A DNA stretch of 53,791 nucleotides from a bacterium. Lineage in GTDB: Bacteria > Babelota > Babeliae > Babelales > UBA12409. Position numbers and translations under genes: made by a program. The notes beneath the pieces are model-generated. The model had not been told where the DNA came from, made no database searches, and saw nothing but the letters and a program-made list of their open reading frames with translations. Numbering within the stretch: position 1 is the stretch's first letter; every line of letters begins with the position of its first letter. Of the stretch, positions 43,563 through 51,454 are shown in pieces. The stretch lies in NCBI GenBank assembly GCA_018660415.1, contig JABJKG010000003.1, positions 1 through 53,791 on the forward strand. Direction: 5' to 3'.

Positions 43563-44918
43563 ATGAATCCGGAAAAAATATTCGAACAAATTGAAAGACA
43601 TTTTGACTCTGTCGTACTGCAAGACTCCGAGCTTGGCAAAGAGCTTTGGCGAGCCTTAACCAGTCTGCACCCTGCCGATATAGCTGCATACATGAGTAAT
43701 GTCAGCAAAGACCAGTTTGTTCGATTATATGCTACCTTCCCTCAGCCCCTACAAATAGAAATCTTTCATTATCTTTCTGATTCTTATAAGGCATACACCC
43801 TGTCGGTCGTTGAAGATAAACTTAAAGCAAAAATACTAGAGTCGATGTCCCTTGATGAATTTACCGACCTTGTAGGCCTGGTCGATAAGGAAGAACTGGC
43901 TCATTACTTCAAACTGATGAGAAAAAAAGATAGGAACTTGGTCATCTCGTTGATGAAGTTTGGACCCGATTCTGCTGGTGGTGTCATGGATATTAACGTC
44001 ATTAGCCTTTCCAATGACCTTACGGTCAGTAAAAGCATTGTGTTACTACAAAAGCTGCAACCAAAAAAAGAACTCCATGATGTTATCTATGTAACCGATA
44101 ATAATAATAAGTTGATGGGACATATCAACCTGGAAGACTTGGTTATGCATAGCCCGAAGACCCAACTTTCGTCGTTTATAAAACAGAATGAATATGTAGC
44201 CCATGCAGACGAGGATCAAGAGCTAGTAGCCCAAAAAATGCTTCACTACCATTTAACCACAGTCCCGGTAGTCAGCAAGGAAGACCAGTTTTTAGGGGTA
44301 ATCCCGAGTGAAACCCTCGCTGAAATTTTGGAAGAAGAAGGCGCTGAAGATGTTTACCGTATATCGGCAATGTCACCGATCAAGCATACCTACTTTGAAA
44401 CACCATTTTTCAAGCTCCTGTTTGAACGTGGCTATATCTTGGTCATCCTTTTACTCATTGAATCTTTTGCGAGTATCATCTTGCACGCCCATGAAGCAAC
44501 CATTCCAGCATGGCTCTTTGTATTTTTAACCATGCTTGTCAGTGTTGGTGGTAACACGAGTAGTCAGACCTCAGCTGTCGTTATTCAGGGACTTGCTTCA
44601 GGAGAGATTAATTTCTCCAACGCACCACGCTTTTTAAGACGAGAATTCCTGATGGCAATGCTGCTCGCACTCGTGTTAGGCGTCACAGCCTTTGCTCGCG
44701 TATTCTTTTCTACCTATAGCACTATCGGAAGCTTCATTATAGCCATCACTACTGCTGCTATCGTCTTAACATCAGTAGTTCTTGGTAGCCTCGTCCCTCT
44801 TATTTTAAAACGTATTGGCAGCGATCCCGCTTTCTCTGCTGGGCCGTTCCTAGCTACCGTCATGGATATTCTTGGAATCCTTATGTTTTGCTACATCGTT
44901 AAAATAATCCTCATGTAA
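43563..44918 (+). CDS. mgtE: Magnesium transporter MgtE
   Basis: MgtE is a Mg2+-gated magnesium channel of the inner membrane. The 451-residue protein has the N-domain (LHPADIAAYMSNVSKDQ), two CBS domains (LISLMKFGPDSAGGVMDINV to VPVVSKEDQFLGVI), the plug helix, and five membrane helices with the pore motifs SVGGNTSSQTSAVVIQGLASGEI and SDPAFSAGPFLATVMDILG. AGGG lies 6 bases before the ATG. All parts are complete. Confidence 0.95.
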   Translation: MNPEKIFEQIERHFDSVVLQDSELGKELWRALTSLHPADIAAYMSNVSKDQFVRLYATFPQPLQIEIFHYLSDSYKAYTLSVVEDKLKAKILESMSLDEFTDLVGLVDKEELAHYFKLMRKKDRNLVISLMKFGPDSAGGVMDINVISLSNDLTVSKSIVLLQKLQPKKELHDVIYVTDNNNKLMGHINLEDLVMHSPKTQLSSFIKQNEYVAHADEDQELVAQKMLHYHLTTVPVVSKEDQFLGVIPSETLAEILEEEGAEDVYRISAMSPIKHTYFETPFFKLLFERGYILVILLLIESFASIILHAHEATIPAWLFVFLTMLVSVGGNTSSQTSAVVIQGLASGEINFSNAPRFLRREFLMAMLLALVLGVTAFARVFFSTYSTIGSFIIAITTAAIVLTSVVLGSLVPLILKRIGSDPAFSAGPFLATVMDILGILMFCYIVKIILM

Positions 44919-45030
44919 CAAAGTTCTTCAAAAACCCTCTCTATTGTTTCCTATAGACATTAATTCAAACCAACGCTAGTCTTTAATTGTATTTGTATAT
45001 ATCAGTCAATTAATTATATAGGGAATCACT

Positions 45031-45375
45031 TTGAAAAAATCATTACTTTTAATTTTGTTAGCAACAGCTACCTCTTATATCTATGCCGGTGAAGATAGCT
45101 TTGAAGAAACTGAAAGCATATGTTGGGAATTAGAAAGCTTAGCTACAAAAAGAGAAGAACTTAAAAGGGAACTGCGAGCTTCACAAGATGCCGACCAAAG
45201 AGAGCGGGATGAACAAAGGTTTATGACAAAAGAAGAACGCCGAGAATGGGGGGGGTCATCTCATAGCCCAACAGGTAAATTACAAAAGAAACTTAAAAAC
45301 CTTGTGCGCCGACAATCATCGCTTGAACGCATGCTAGAAAGAGGCGACACTGAAACTCCTCCAGCAACTAATTAA
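45031..45375 (+). CDS. Small secreted coiled-coil protein
   Basis: The start is a TTG with AGGGA 6 bases upstream. The 114-residue product has a signal peptide (KKSLLLILLATATSYIYA) and a highly charged helical mature region (ELESLATKREELKRELRAS and QKKLKNLVRRQSSLERMLER), probably a coiled coil. It is followed by another small secreted gene after 15 bases. Function is unknown. Confidence 0.68.
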   Translation: MKKSLLLILLATATSYIYAGEDSFEETESICWELESLATKREELKRELRASQDADQRERDEQRFMTKEERREWGGSSHSPTGKLQKKLKNLVRRQSSLERMLERGDTETPPATN

Positions 45376-45390
45376 TAACTAAGGGTTTTT

Positions 45391-45669
45391 GTGCACATCA
45401 AGGTTTTATTAACTATCCTACTTGTATCCACCGCTCTCACTTCTAACCATCATAAAATAGAAGACTTTTCTCCCTATGATGCAGATGATGAGCGAGAAGA
45501 AGTGAAAAGAAGTAGAAAAATACACATTGTTCTACCATCACCCCGCAAAACACAAGAAAGGGGTGAAGACGAACTTATACAATTGCATTTTGCTACTAAG
45601 CTGCATATCCTGGCCTGTGGTGTTACCACAGGCAAAGTTAAAAAGAGAAAAAGAGACTCAACCTCGTAA
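45391..45669 (+). CDS. Small secreted protein, unknown function
   Basis: The start is a GTG with AAGGG 5 bases upstream. The 92-residue product has a short signal peptide (HIKVLLTILLVSTALTS), then a charged stretch and a basic tail (KVKKRKRDSTS). A perfect hairpin at 45613-45633 lies in the last codons. It is probably co-transcribed with the preceding gene. No family is recognised. Confidence 0.55.
   Translation: MHIKVLLTILLVSTALTSNHHKIEDFSPYDADDEREEVKRSRKIHIVLPSPRKTQERGEDELIQLHFATKLHILACGVTTGKVKKRKRDSTS
45613..45633 (+). repeat. Perfect hairpin inside the 3' end of a small gene
   Basis: GCCTGTGG (45613-45620) and CCACAGGC (45626-45633) form an 8-bp stem with a TGTTA loop. There is no T-run after it, so it is not a standard terminator; it may protect the transcript's 3' end or be coincidental to the codons. 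Confidence 0.5.
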
Positions 45670-45726
45670 AAACCCCTTAAACCTGGTTAAATACGTATAA
45701 TAATATTAGAATAAAGGCGTATTCTC

Positions 45727-45755
45727 TTGACAAACCTGCTTCTGAGAGATAAATT
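45727..45755 (+). promoter_or_regulatory. Promoter of the tRNA-Lys/tRNA-Glu unit
   Basis: A perfect TTGACA (45727-45732) lies 17 bases before TAAATT (45750-45755). An alternating AT stretch follows to 45780, and tRNA-Lys begins at 45802. Confidence 0.65.
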
Positions 45756-45801
45756 ATATAATATATATTTCAATATATATCCATGTATTTAGTCTATATG
45801 T

Positions 45802-45877
45802 GGGCCGTTAGCTCAGCTGGTAGAGCAACAGCCTTTTAAGCTGTGGGTCGTTGGTTCGAGTCCAACACGGCTCACCA
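45802..45877 (+). tRNA. tRNA-Lys (anticodon TTT)
   Basis: Acceptor GGGCCGT pairs with ACGGCTC (one G-T pair), the D-arm is AGCTCAGCTGGTAGAGC, the anticodon arm ACAGC-CTTTTAA-GCTGT gives anticodon TTT, and the T-arm contains TTGGTTCGAGTCCAA. CCA is encoded at 45875-45877. Confidence 0.97.
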
Positions 45878-45889
45878 TTTTTTTGACAT

Positions 45890-45967
45890 GTCCCTATCGT
45901 CTAGCTTGGTCCAGGACATCGCCCTTTCACGGCGAAAACAGGGGTTCAAATCCCCTTAGGGACGCCA
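45890..45967 (+). tRNA. tRNA-Glu (anticodon TTC)
   Basis: Acceptor GTCCCTA pairs with TAGGGAC (45957-45963), the anticodon arm TCGCC-CTTTCAC-GGCGA gives anticodon TTC, and the T-arm contains GGGGTTCAAATCCCC. CCA is encoded at 45965-45967. It lies 12 bases after tRNA-Lys and shares its promoter. Confidence 0.96.
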
Positions 45968-46002
45968 TTATATTTAAACAACTAAAAATGGTGTTTTACT
46001 TC

Positions 46003-46602
46003 ATGAATAAACATTTCCTCACTGCTTTCTGCATGCTTTTTTTAACATTTCCCTTATTTTCTAAATCAAACAATCACTTGAGTAATCTCATTGCCTCAAC
46101 CTATCTGCAAGAACGCAACCTCTACATTGCAAAAAATACATTATACGAAAAAGACTCCCCCCTTAAAGAAAAAGTGTTCGGTAGCAACAGCTCTAACGGA
46201 TGGGCCCACCTCCATGATATTTGGATCGACATAAAAGTGGAAAATGGCTTAGTTATCATCAAAACAAAAGTATCTGGTACTCCCCAAGATTTTAAATATG
46301 AGTCAGTATTAGAGCCAGAAGAAGACCTTCTAAAGTTTAATATAATTCGAGATTTCATCAGCAAGCGCGCTCTAGAAAGTAGTGATAACATGCCTGTTTC
46401 GCTGGTACTTGATAAGTATACAAAAGTGGTAAGCCATCCCAAACCCGAAAAGTTTTGCTATGGAATGGGTTGGAATGAGCATGTAGAACACAATATGAAT
46501 AGGTTTAACATGGAATTGGTAACCATCATCCCTATGGACGACTTTACTCCCTTAATTGTTAAATATTTCCTCAATGAAAGCCTACCCGCCCTACAGTCAT
46601 AA
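46003..46602 (+). CDS. Secreted protein of unknown function, just after the tRNAs
   Basis: This 199-residue protein has a signal peptide (MNKHFLTAFCMLFLTFPLFS) and a mature part with beta-strand-like segments (IWIDIKVENGLVIIKTKVSG and MPVSLVLDKYTKVVSH). The start is uncertain: ATG 46003 begins the signal peptide, ATG 45988 is 15 bases earlier, and neither has a strong ribosome-binding site. Longer starts run into tRNA-Glu. It may be read through from the tRNA promoter. Function is unknown. Confidence 0.65.
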   Translation: MNKHFLTAFCMLFLTFPLFSKSNNHLSNLIASTYLQERNLYIAKNTLYEKDSPLKEKVFGSNSSNGWAHLHDIWIDIKVENGLVIIKTKVSGTPQDFKYESVLEPEEDLLKFNIIRDFISKRALESSDNMPVSLVLDKYTKVVSHPKPEKFCYGMGWNEHVEHNMNRFNMELVTIIPMDDFTPLIVKYFLNESLPALQS

Positions 46603-46682
46603 CTGTATAACCTTTCCTTTAAAGCAAATTTATATTAATGTGATTAAAAGTATAAATTAAGCTTATTTGTGAAAGTGTTATC

Positions 46683-47354
46683 GTGAAAAAAATATTTATT
46701 TATCTGCTCATAGGAATCATGAGCAATTCATCATTCTCTAATCAAGATTCAGCCTTGCGCGTAGCAGTATTTTGCAGCGCTGACAACAAGGTGGCATCTC
46801 ATCTTAAAACAATGTCCTACAATCTTGGCAACCTTTTAGCCAAGGCTAAATTTGGCCTTGTTACCGGTGGATCCAAAACGGGACTCATGAAGGAAGTGGT
46901 TGATGGGTATCATGAATCTGCTCAAACATTATCGAATCTCCATGGCGTTATACCTCAAGCACTTTTTGACTATAACATCCACCACCCAAGCATTCCATGT
47001 AGAAATATTCAATGGGTAGACACTCTTCATGTTCGCCTCAAAGTGTTTCATGAGCTCAGCGATGCAGTCATCGTTTTACCTGGCGGATTTGGAACCTTAC
47101 ATGAATTAATGGACTTCCTTGCCAATAACCAATTCGCTTTAAGTAAGACCCCAGTTATTCTTGTTAATGACAATCACTACTGGGATCCTCTCTTAGAACA
47201 GTTTTCTACTATGCAAAAAGCATCCTTGTTGGCAGAACAACACCTTAACTTTATTAAAGTAGTAAACACCCCTCAAGAATGTATGGATATTCTTGATTGC
47301 GGTGAAATTGCCTTTGATGAACATGGACTTAAAACTCTATACTGGGAAGAGTAA
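46683..47354 (+). CDS. LOG-family (lysine decarboxylase-like) protein with signal peptide
   Basis: LOG proteins hydrolyse nucleoside 5'-monophosphates such as cytokinin ribosides, using the PGGxGTxxE motif. Here that motif is complete as PGGFGTLHE (about residues 133-141), with the upstream LVTGGSKTGLMKEVVDG nucleotide loop and the Arg in HVRLKVFHELSDAVIVLPGG. The odd part is the N-terminus, MKKIFIYLLIGIMSNSSFS, which looks like a Sec signal peptide. The start is a GTG. The gene is followed after 7 bases by a CPBP protease. The substrate is unknown. Confidence 0.86.
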   Translation: MKKIFIYLLIGIMSNSSFSNQDSALRVAVFCSADNKVASHLKTMSYNLGNLLAKAKFGLVTGGSKTGLMKEVVDGYHESAQTLSNLHGVIPQALFDYNIHHPSIPCRNIQWVDTLHVRLKVFHELSDAVIVLPGGFGTLHELMDFLANNQFALSKTPVILVNDNHYWDPLLEQFSTMQKASLLAEQHLNFIKVVNTPQECMDILDCGEIAFDEHGLKTLYWEE

Positions 47355-47361
47355 GGACGCT

Positions 47362-48042
47362 ATGCTCAAAGCCTCTTTAATTAAACCCAGTATAATTCTA
47401 TGGATTGCATGCATAATCGGATCATTGGCAATCCTTCCCTACCTTCTGACGCTACAAAGCCTATCTTTCTCTAACTTTTCCCTAGGAACATATCTTATTC
47501 AAAATATTCTCATTTATGCATTTGCCTGTATAGTCGGTAATTTTTTTGCTAAGAAAGCCAAGCTTTCTATATACGTTAAAAATCAATATTGGGTTCTACC
47601 TGCCCTGGGCGGAGGCATCCTCGCAGGAGCCTTACTAGTCTTTTTCCAGTTTATAGTTTTCCCACAATCATCAGTAACTCATCCATCTTGGACCCTTGGA
47701 CTGCTAGCATCATTGTATGGAGCCATTAATGAAGAGGTCCTGATACGTCTTTTACTAATGTCATCTGTGGTATGGTGTATACAAAAAATAACCCGATCAA
47801 CTCAAGAATCAACATACTGGATAGCCATCATTGTAACAACATTGCTCTTTGGAGCCGGACATTTGCCTGCTGCTTTCAAAGTATTAGGTGATACTTATGC
47901 CGTTATGATTCAAATACTATTACTCAACGGCATTGCCGGTGTTGTTTTTGGGTATTTGTTTTGGCGGTACAACCTCATGGCTGCTATGCTTGCCCACTTT
48001 GTTGCCGATATTATCATCCATGTACTCATACCCTTATTTTAG
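47362..48042 (+). CDS. CPBP-family intramembrane metalloprotease
   Basis: CPBP (Abi/CAAX-like) proteins are membrane proteases. The 226-residue protein has about six membrane helices and the three conserved motifs: EEVLIR (about residue 124, the EExxxR motif), FGAGHLP (about 163, FxxxH) and HFVADI (about 212, HxxxD). ATG 47362 has AAGGA 4-5 bases upstream; a longer start would overlap the LOG gene. Substrates are unknown; relatives process prenylated peptides, bacteriocins or signalling proteins. Confidence 0.86.
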   Translation: MLKASLIKPSIILWIACIIGSLAILPYLLTLQSLSFSNFSLGTYLIQNILIYAFACIVGNFFAKKAKLSIYVKNQYWVLPALGGGILAGALLVFFQFIVFPQSSVTHPSWTLGLLASLYGAINEEVLIRLLLMSSVVWCIQKITRSTQESTYWIAIIVTTLLFGAGHLPAAFKVLGDTYAVMIQILLLNGIAGVVFGYLFWRYNLMAAMLAHFVADIIIHVLIPLF

Positions 48043-48044
48043 AC

Positions 48045-48099
48045 AAAAAAAAGCTCTCAAAAAATAACCGGTTGGTTACAACTTTGAGAGCTTTTTTTT
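48045..48099. terminator. Bidirectional rho-independent terminator
   Basis: AGCTCTCAAA (48052-48061) with its flanking A-run pairs with TTTGAGAGCT (48083-48092) and a T-run to 48099. The 21-base loop contains the palindrome AACCGGTT. It separates the CPBP gene from the convergent gene at 48113. Confidence 0.88.
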
Positions 48100-48112
48100 A
48101 AATCGAGAGAAA

Positions 48113-48313
48113 TTATTTCTTTTTGAGCATTGGTAAGCCCGTACGCGCATTTTCGATAACTTTATAGCCATCAGGCAAAGCATCTAACACTTCTTTACGC
48201 TCATCGCCTGCAAAGTAAAAAATTCTTTGTTTACGACCACCAGCAAGTTTAACTTCTTTTGAGTGAAGGTAGTACATCTTGCCGCTTTTTTTAGATTTAA
48301 CACTATATGCCAT
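48113..48313 (-). CDS. Small conserved-looking basic protein
   Basis: This 66-residue protein has no signal peptide. It has the pattern KSGKMYYLHSKEVKLAGGRK, QRIFYFAGDERKEVLDALP and a closing NARTGLPMLKKK. From memory, short proteins of this pattern occur in several bacterial candidate phyla, but I cannot name the family. AGGAG lies 9 bases before the ATG. It is probably cytosolic. Function is unknown. Confidence 0.78.
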   Translation of the reverse strand: MAYSVKSKKSGKMYYLHSKEVKLAGGRKQRIFYFAGDERKEVLDALPDGYKVIENARTGLPMLKKK

Positions 48314-48339
48314 ATGAGATTTCTCCTTTTTTATTATCT

Positions 48340-48564
48340 CTACATAAGATTCAATACCACAACTTTAGTCATCCATAAAAGAAATACCCCTAAAAGAATT
48401 GTAAAAATGTAGCCCACTAAGGGTTTTCCTGGAAATAAATACTCTTCTAATATTTTTTCTATTCCCCATGAAAATAAAACAATTCCAATCGCCACAACAA
48501 TAGCAAATATAGCCTGATGATGGTGCTCAAATGCAGCTACTTTTTGAAATATATCTTTAAACAC
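48340..48564 (-). CDS. Small two-helix membrane protein
   Basis: The 74-residue product starts with GTG (AAAGGAG 9 bases upstream) and has two membrane segments (AIFAIVVAIGIVLFSWGI and YIFTILLGVFLLWMTKVVVL), with a His cluster (EHHHQ) before the first. It precedes the small gene at 48113 by 26 bases. No family is recognised. Confidence 0.65.
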   Translation of the reverse strand: MFKDIFQKVAAFEHHHQAIFAIVVAIGIVLFSWGIEKILEEYLFPGKPLVGYIFTILLGVFLLWMTKVVVLNLM

Positions 48565-48629
48565 GGCTTATATCTCCTTTTCAAAATAATTATTACATTC
48601 TATGCAGCATGCATAACAAAAGTCAAAGG

Positions 48630-48658
48630 TTGGGTATTTACGACTAAATATTTATAGT
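48630..48658 (+). promoter_or_regulatory. Candidate promoter for the secreted protein at 48708
   Basis: TTGGGT (48630-48635) and TATAGT (48653-48658) are spaced 17 bases apart, about 50 bases before the start codon. Confidence 0.4.
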
Positions 48659-48707
48659 TTTAGGTTTAACCTTGTATGTTTTTTAAAAAACAAAAAAGGA
48701 ATCTTTT

Positions 48708-49076
48708 ATGAAAACACGCTTAATCATCTCAATTCTTCTTATGCCATCAATCCTCTTGGGAGCCACCTTCAAAAATACCGGAACGGCTACTTTAGGTCTT
48801 GACTCACAATCAAGCCCACTTCAGCATCCAATCTTGCCAAATCAAACAATAAGTATTGAACCAGGAACTTACACTTTTACTGCTGCTCACGATAAGTATT
48901 TCGCTACACACTATAATTTTTATATTCCTGAAGGAGACATAACCATCAAGGCTGGATATAACGCTAAAGGAAAACTAACAGGAACCATAACCGGACAAGC
49001 ACGAGCCGGATTACAAGGAAGTGGTGGTTGTAAGATCTCATGCAACCTAAAAGCTCAAGCTCACATCGAAAAGTAG
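48708..49076 (+). CDS. Small secreted beta-rich protein
   Basis: The 122-residue protein has a signal peptide (KTRLIISILLMPSILLG) and a mature part with short beta-like segments (TISIEPGTYTFTAAHDKYF and DITIKAGYNAKGKLTGTITG). Two Cys near the end (GCKISC) could form a disulfide. AAAAAGGA lies before the ATG. Function is unknown. Confidence 0.72.
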   Translation: MKTRLIISILLMPSILLGATFKNTGTATLGLDSQSSPLQHPILPNQTISIEPGTYTFTAAHDKYFATHYNFYIPEGDITIKAGYNAKGKLTGTITGQARAGLQGSGGCKISCNLKAQAHIEK

Positions 49077-49094
49077 TATAACACTTTCAATTTC

Positions 49095-49122
49095 TTGCGT
49101 TGGCAGTTTTCTATGGTACTCT
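49095..49122 (+). promoter_or_regulatory. Candidate promoter with extended -10
   Basis: TTGCGT (49095-49100) lies 16 bases before TACTCT (49117-49122), which is preceded by TGG. It would serve the small membrane protein gene at 49165. Confidence 0.4.
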
Positions 49123-49164
49123 GAATCTAATTAAAAATTTTTACTTAAGCTTGAAGGAGTACCC

Positions 49165-49371
49165 ATGACTCGAGGTAATGAAAAAATCCTTGGAATTGTG
49201 TTTGTTATAATCGGAGCCGCACTCTTTATCTCATTTGCAGGCCGATTTCTTGTAGAAATCATTGGCGCAATCATATCAATCATGATTATCAACTACGGTC
49301 TCAAGCTTCAAGGACTCCCAGCAATCTGGATGCTGATGATGCAATGGATTCATTCTTTTAAGTTTAAATAA
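49165..49371 (+). CDS. Small membrane protein
   Basis: The 68-residue product has an ATG with AAGGAG 5 bases upstream and two hydrophobic segments (ILGIVFVIIGAALFISFAG and IIGAIISIMIINYGL). It has no recognised domain. It converges with mutL, one base apart. Confidence 0.68.
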   Translation: MTRGNEKILGIVFVIIGAALFISFAGRFLVEIIGAIISIMIINYGLKLQGLPAIWMLMMQWIHSFKFK

Positions 49372-49372
49372 A

Positions 49373-51307
49373 CTAAACTTTACGCTTGAAGTTTTTTTCA
49401 ATTTCAGACTGAGTTACCACCCACATCGTTGGTCGGCCATGAGGACACGTTAGTCGATTATCAGATTTTTCCAAGTCACGAATCAATTGATGGATTTGTT
49501 CTTCTTCTAAAATATCTCCAGCCTTGACCGCGGCCTTACACGCCATATGTGAATGAATGTGTTCATTAAGTTGTTTTTTAAACAAAACCTCATCAACCTC
49601 ATCATGTTCTTCAATCCAGCCGATCACTTGTTGAACAAACTTTTGTAAGTCCACATTCTTAATATTGACGGGAGTACAGGAGACTACCAATTCCGCCTCT
49701 CCAAACTCTTCAATACCAATGCCATGCTCACGAAGTAGCCCTAAGTACGGCCCAATCAACTTGAACTCATTCTCGGATAAATGAATAGTTTGTGGAAACA
49801 TCAGGTTAACAGTAGCAATATCCTCAAACTTTTTTGAAAACAGTTCATATAAGACACGCTCATGCGCCGCATGCTGGTCAATCATAATCAACTGCTCATC
49901 CCGCTCAATCATCAAATACGTTTTAAAAAGCTGCCCAACAAAAGTATACTGCAACTTATGAAAGCTCTGTTGAATGATATCTTCGAGTTGCGATTTTTTC
50001 TCAATGCTTATTTCATTCAAATTTCTTTGCTGTTGAGGAAAATTAGAAATATCAAACATAGACCCAAGCTTTTTCTTTTCTTGCGGCTCAGGCTTATTTT
50101 GCTCGGAATTTATTGATATCTTAGGTTCCTCTAATCCACCTTCGGGATCAAACTCTATTTCGAACTCAATTCCAGGTTCTTCATAAAACTCTTCGAATTT
50201 TTCATTAGCAAGATTTAAGGACGGCCCTGTGCTTTCCATTGGAAAGGTGTCTGATGACTTGGTTGCAGGTGCAAACGTAAATCCTTTTTGTGAGTCTTGA
50301 ACGTTTACCTTTATTTGCGCTTCCAACTTCTCTTTAGCACACCGTGTTATCAACTGCTCCACCGTTCGTGGATGCAAGAATTGAACTTCCTCTTTCCGAG
50401 GATGAATGTTGATATCCACCTGTTCCTTGTCGATAGTCATAAACAAGAACGCCGCTGGAAACTTCCCAGACTGTAACACGTTTGCATAGCCACGCAATAA
50501 CGCCCGAGATAATTTTTGATTTTTAACCCAACGATTATTCACAAACAAATATATTTGATTGCGACTATACCTTGAATATTGATAGTTGGTTATGAAACCA
50601 TCAAGTTTTAGTTTTATTTTTTTATCCTCACCAGAAACATCTAGCATATAGTTGGCAAACTGGTGGTTCCAAAGCTGTGTTACCCGCTTCTCTAAAAGAT
50701 CTACTGGTGGACAGTTATGAATCAAGCGGCCTTCATGATGCAAGGTAAAGTGAACTGATGGATAAGTCAGACCAAACGCTTGGAACAATTGTACAATCTG
50801 ATTCCACTCGGTAGCATTCGTCTTTAAAAATTTTCGTCGGGCTGGAACATTAGAAAAAATATCAACAATAGCAAGATCGGTTCCCTCAGGAGCAGAAGAA
50901 ATATCTTGAGTAAGATTCTCGCCATAGTCCATTGAAACCTTGATTCCCTGCTTGGCCCCAGCTTCTTTTGTAATCAAAACTACTTTACTCACTGACGCAA
51001 TACTGGAAAGCGCTTCCCCACGAAAACCATACGTATCAATAGAATGAAGCTGGTTAACCGACTTGAGCTTACTCGTTGCATGCTGCTCAAAACAAGCATG
51101 GGCATCTTCTTTTGACATCCCACAACCGTTATCGACAATCCGTATTGATTTTTTGCCAGCATCTTCGATATAGATATCAACTTTAGAAGCTCCAGCATCA
51201 AGGGAATTCTCAACAAGCTCTTTAACTATATTTGCAGGACGCTCAACAACTTCACCAGCTGCGATCTTTTTTATTTCATCAGAAGAAAGCCGATGGATTT
51301 TTCCCAT
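49373..51307 (-). CDS. mutL: DNA mismatch repair protein MutL
   Basis: MutL links mismatch recognition by MutS to strand removal. The 644-residue protein has the GHKL ATPase motifs (ELVENSLDAGA about 31-41, DNGCGM, GFRGEALSSI about 93-102), the transducer domain, a variable Glu-rich linker and a C-terminal domain with the endonuclease motif DQHAAHERVLYE (DQHAx2Ex4E) plus ACKAAVKAGD and CPHGRP. It is therefore a nicking MutL like that of B. subtilis, not the E. coli type. No canonical mutS lies in the window; the MutS-like protein at 26026 is not a likely partner. Confidence 0.96.
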   Translation of the reverse strand: MGKIHRLSSDEIKKIAAGEVVERPANIVKELVENSLDAGASKVDIYIEDAGKKSIRIVDNGCGMSKEDAHACFEQHATSKLKSVNQLHSIDTYGFRGEALSSIASVSKVVLITKEAGAKQGIKVSMDYGENLTQDISSAPEGTDLAIVDIFSNVPARRKFLKTNATEWNQIVQLFQAFGLTYPSVHFTLHHEGRLIHNCPPVDLLEKRVTQLWNHQFANYMLDVSGEDKKIKLKLDGFITNYQYSRYSRNQIYLFVNNRWVKNQKLSRALLRGYANVLQSGKFPAAFLFMTIDKEQVDINIHPRKEEVQFLHPRTVEQLITRCAKEKLEAQIKVNVQDSQKGFTFAPATKSSDTFPMESTGPSLNLANEKFEEFYEEPGIEFEIEFDPEGGLEEPKISINSEQNKPEPQEKKKLGSMFDISNFPQQQRNLNEISIEKKSQLEDIIQQSFHKLQYTFVGQLFKTYLMIERDEQLIMIDQHAAHERVLYELFSKKFEDIATVNLMFPQTIHLSENEFKLIGPYLGLLREHGIGIEEFGEAELVVSCTPVNIKNVDLQKFVQQVIGWIEEHDEVDEVLFKKQLNEHIHSHMACKAAVKAGDILEEEQIHQLIRDLEKSDNRLTCPHGRPTMWVVTQSEIEKNFKRKV

Positions 51308-51392
51308 TGTTCTCCACTTTGCCTTTAAAAACCTAATTATATTATTTCAAGGATAATATAAAAAATTGTTCTAGGCCAAGAAAAGTTTTTAT

Positions 51393-51427
51393 TAAAAAAA
51401 AAGAAAGACCTGCATTAAGCAGGCCTT
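51393..51427 (-). terminator. Rho-independent terminator after the skp-like gene
   Basis: AAGACCTGC (51405-51413) pairs with GCAGGCCTT (51419-51427), with one G-T pair, around ATTAA. On the minus strand a long T-run (the complement of 51393-51402) follows. Confidence 0.85.
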
Positions 51428-51454
51428 ATCTTTATACCAATCTCTGAGAGTTGA

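Noticed and set aside
45883-46002. Start of the secreted protein inside tRNA-Glu
   Set aside because: The early residues only translate the tRNA sequence. The signal peptide begins at ATG 46003 (or possibly 45988).
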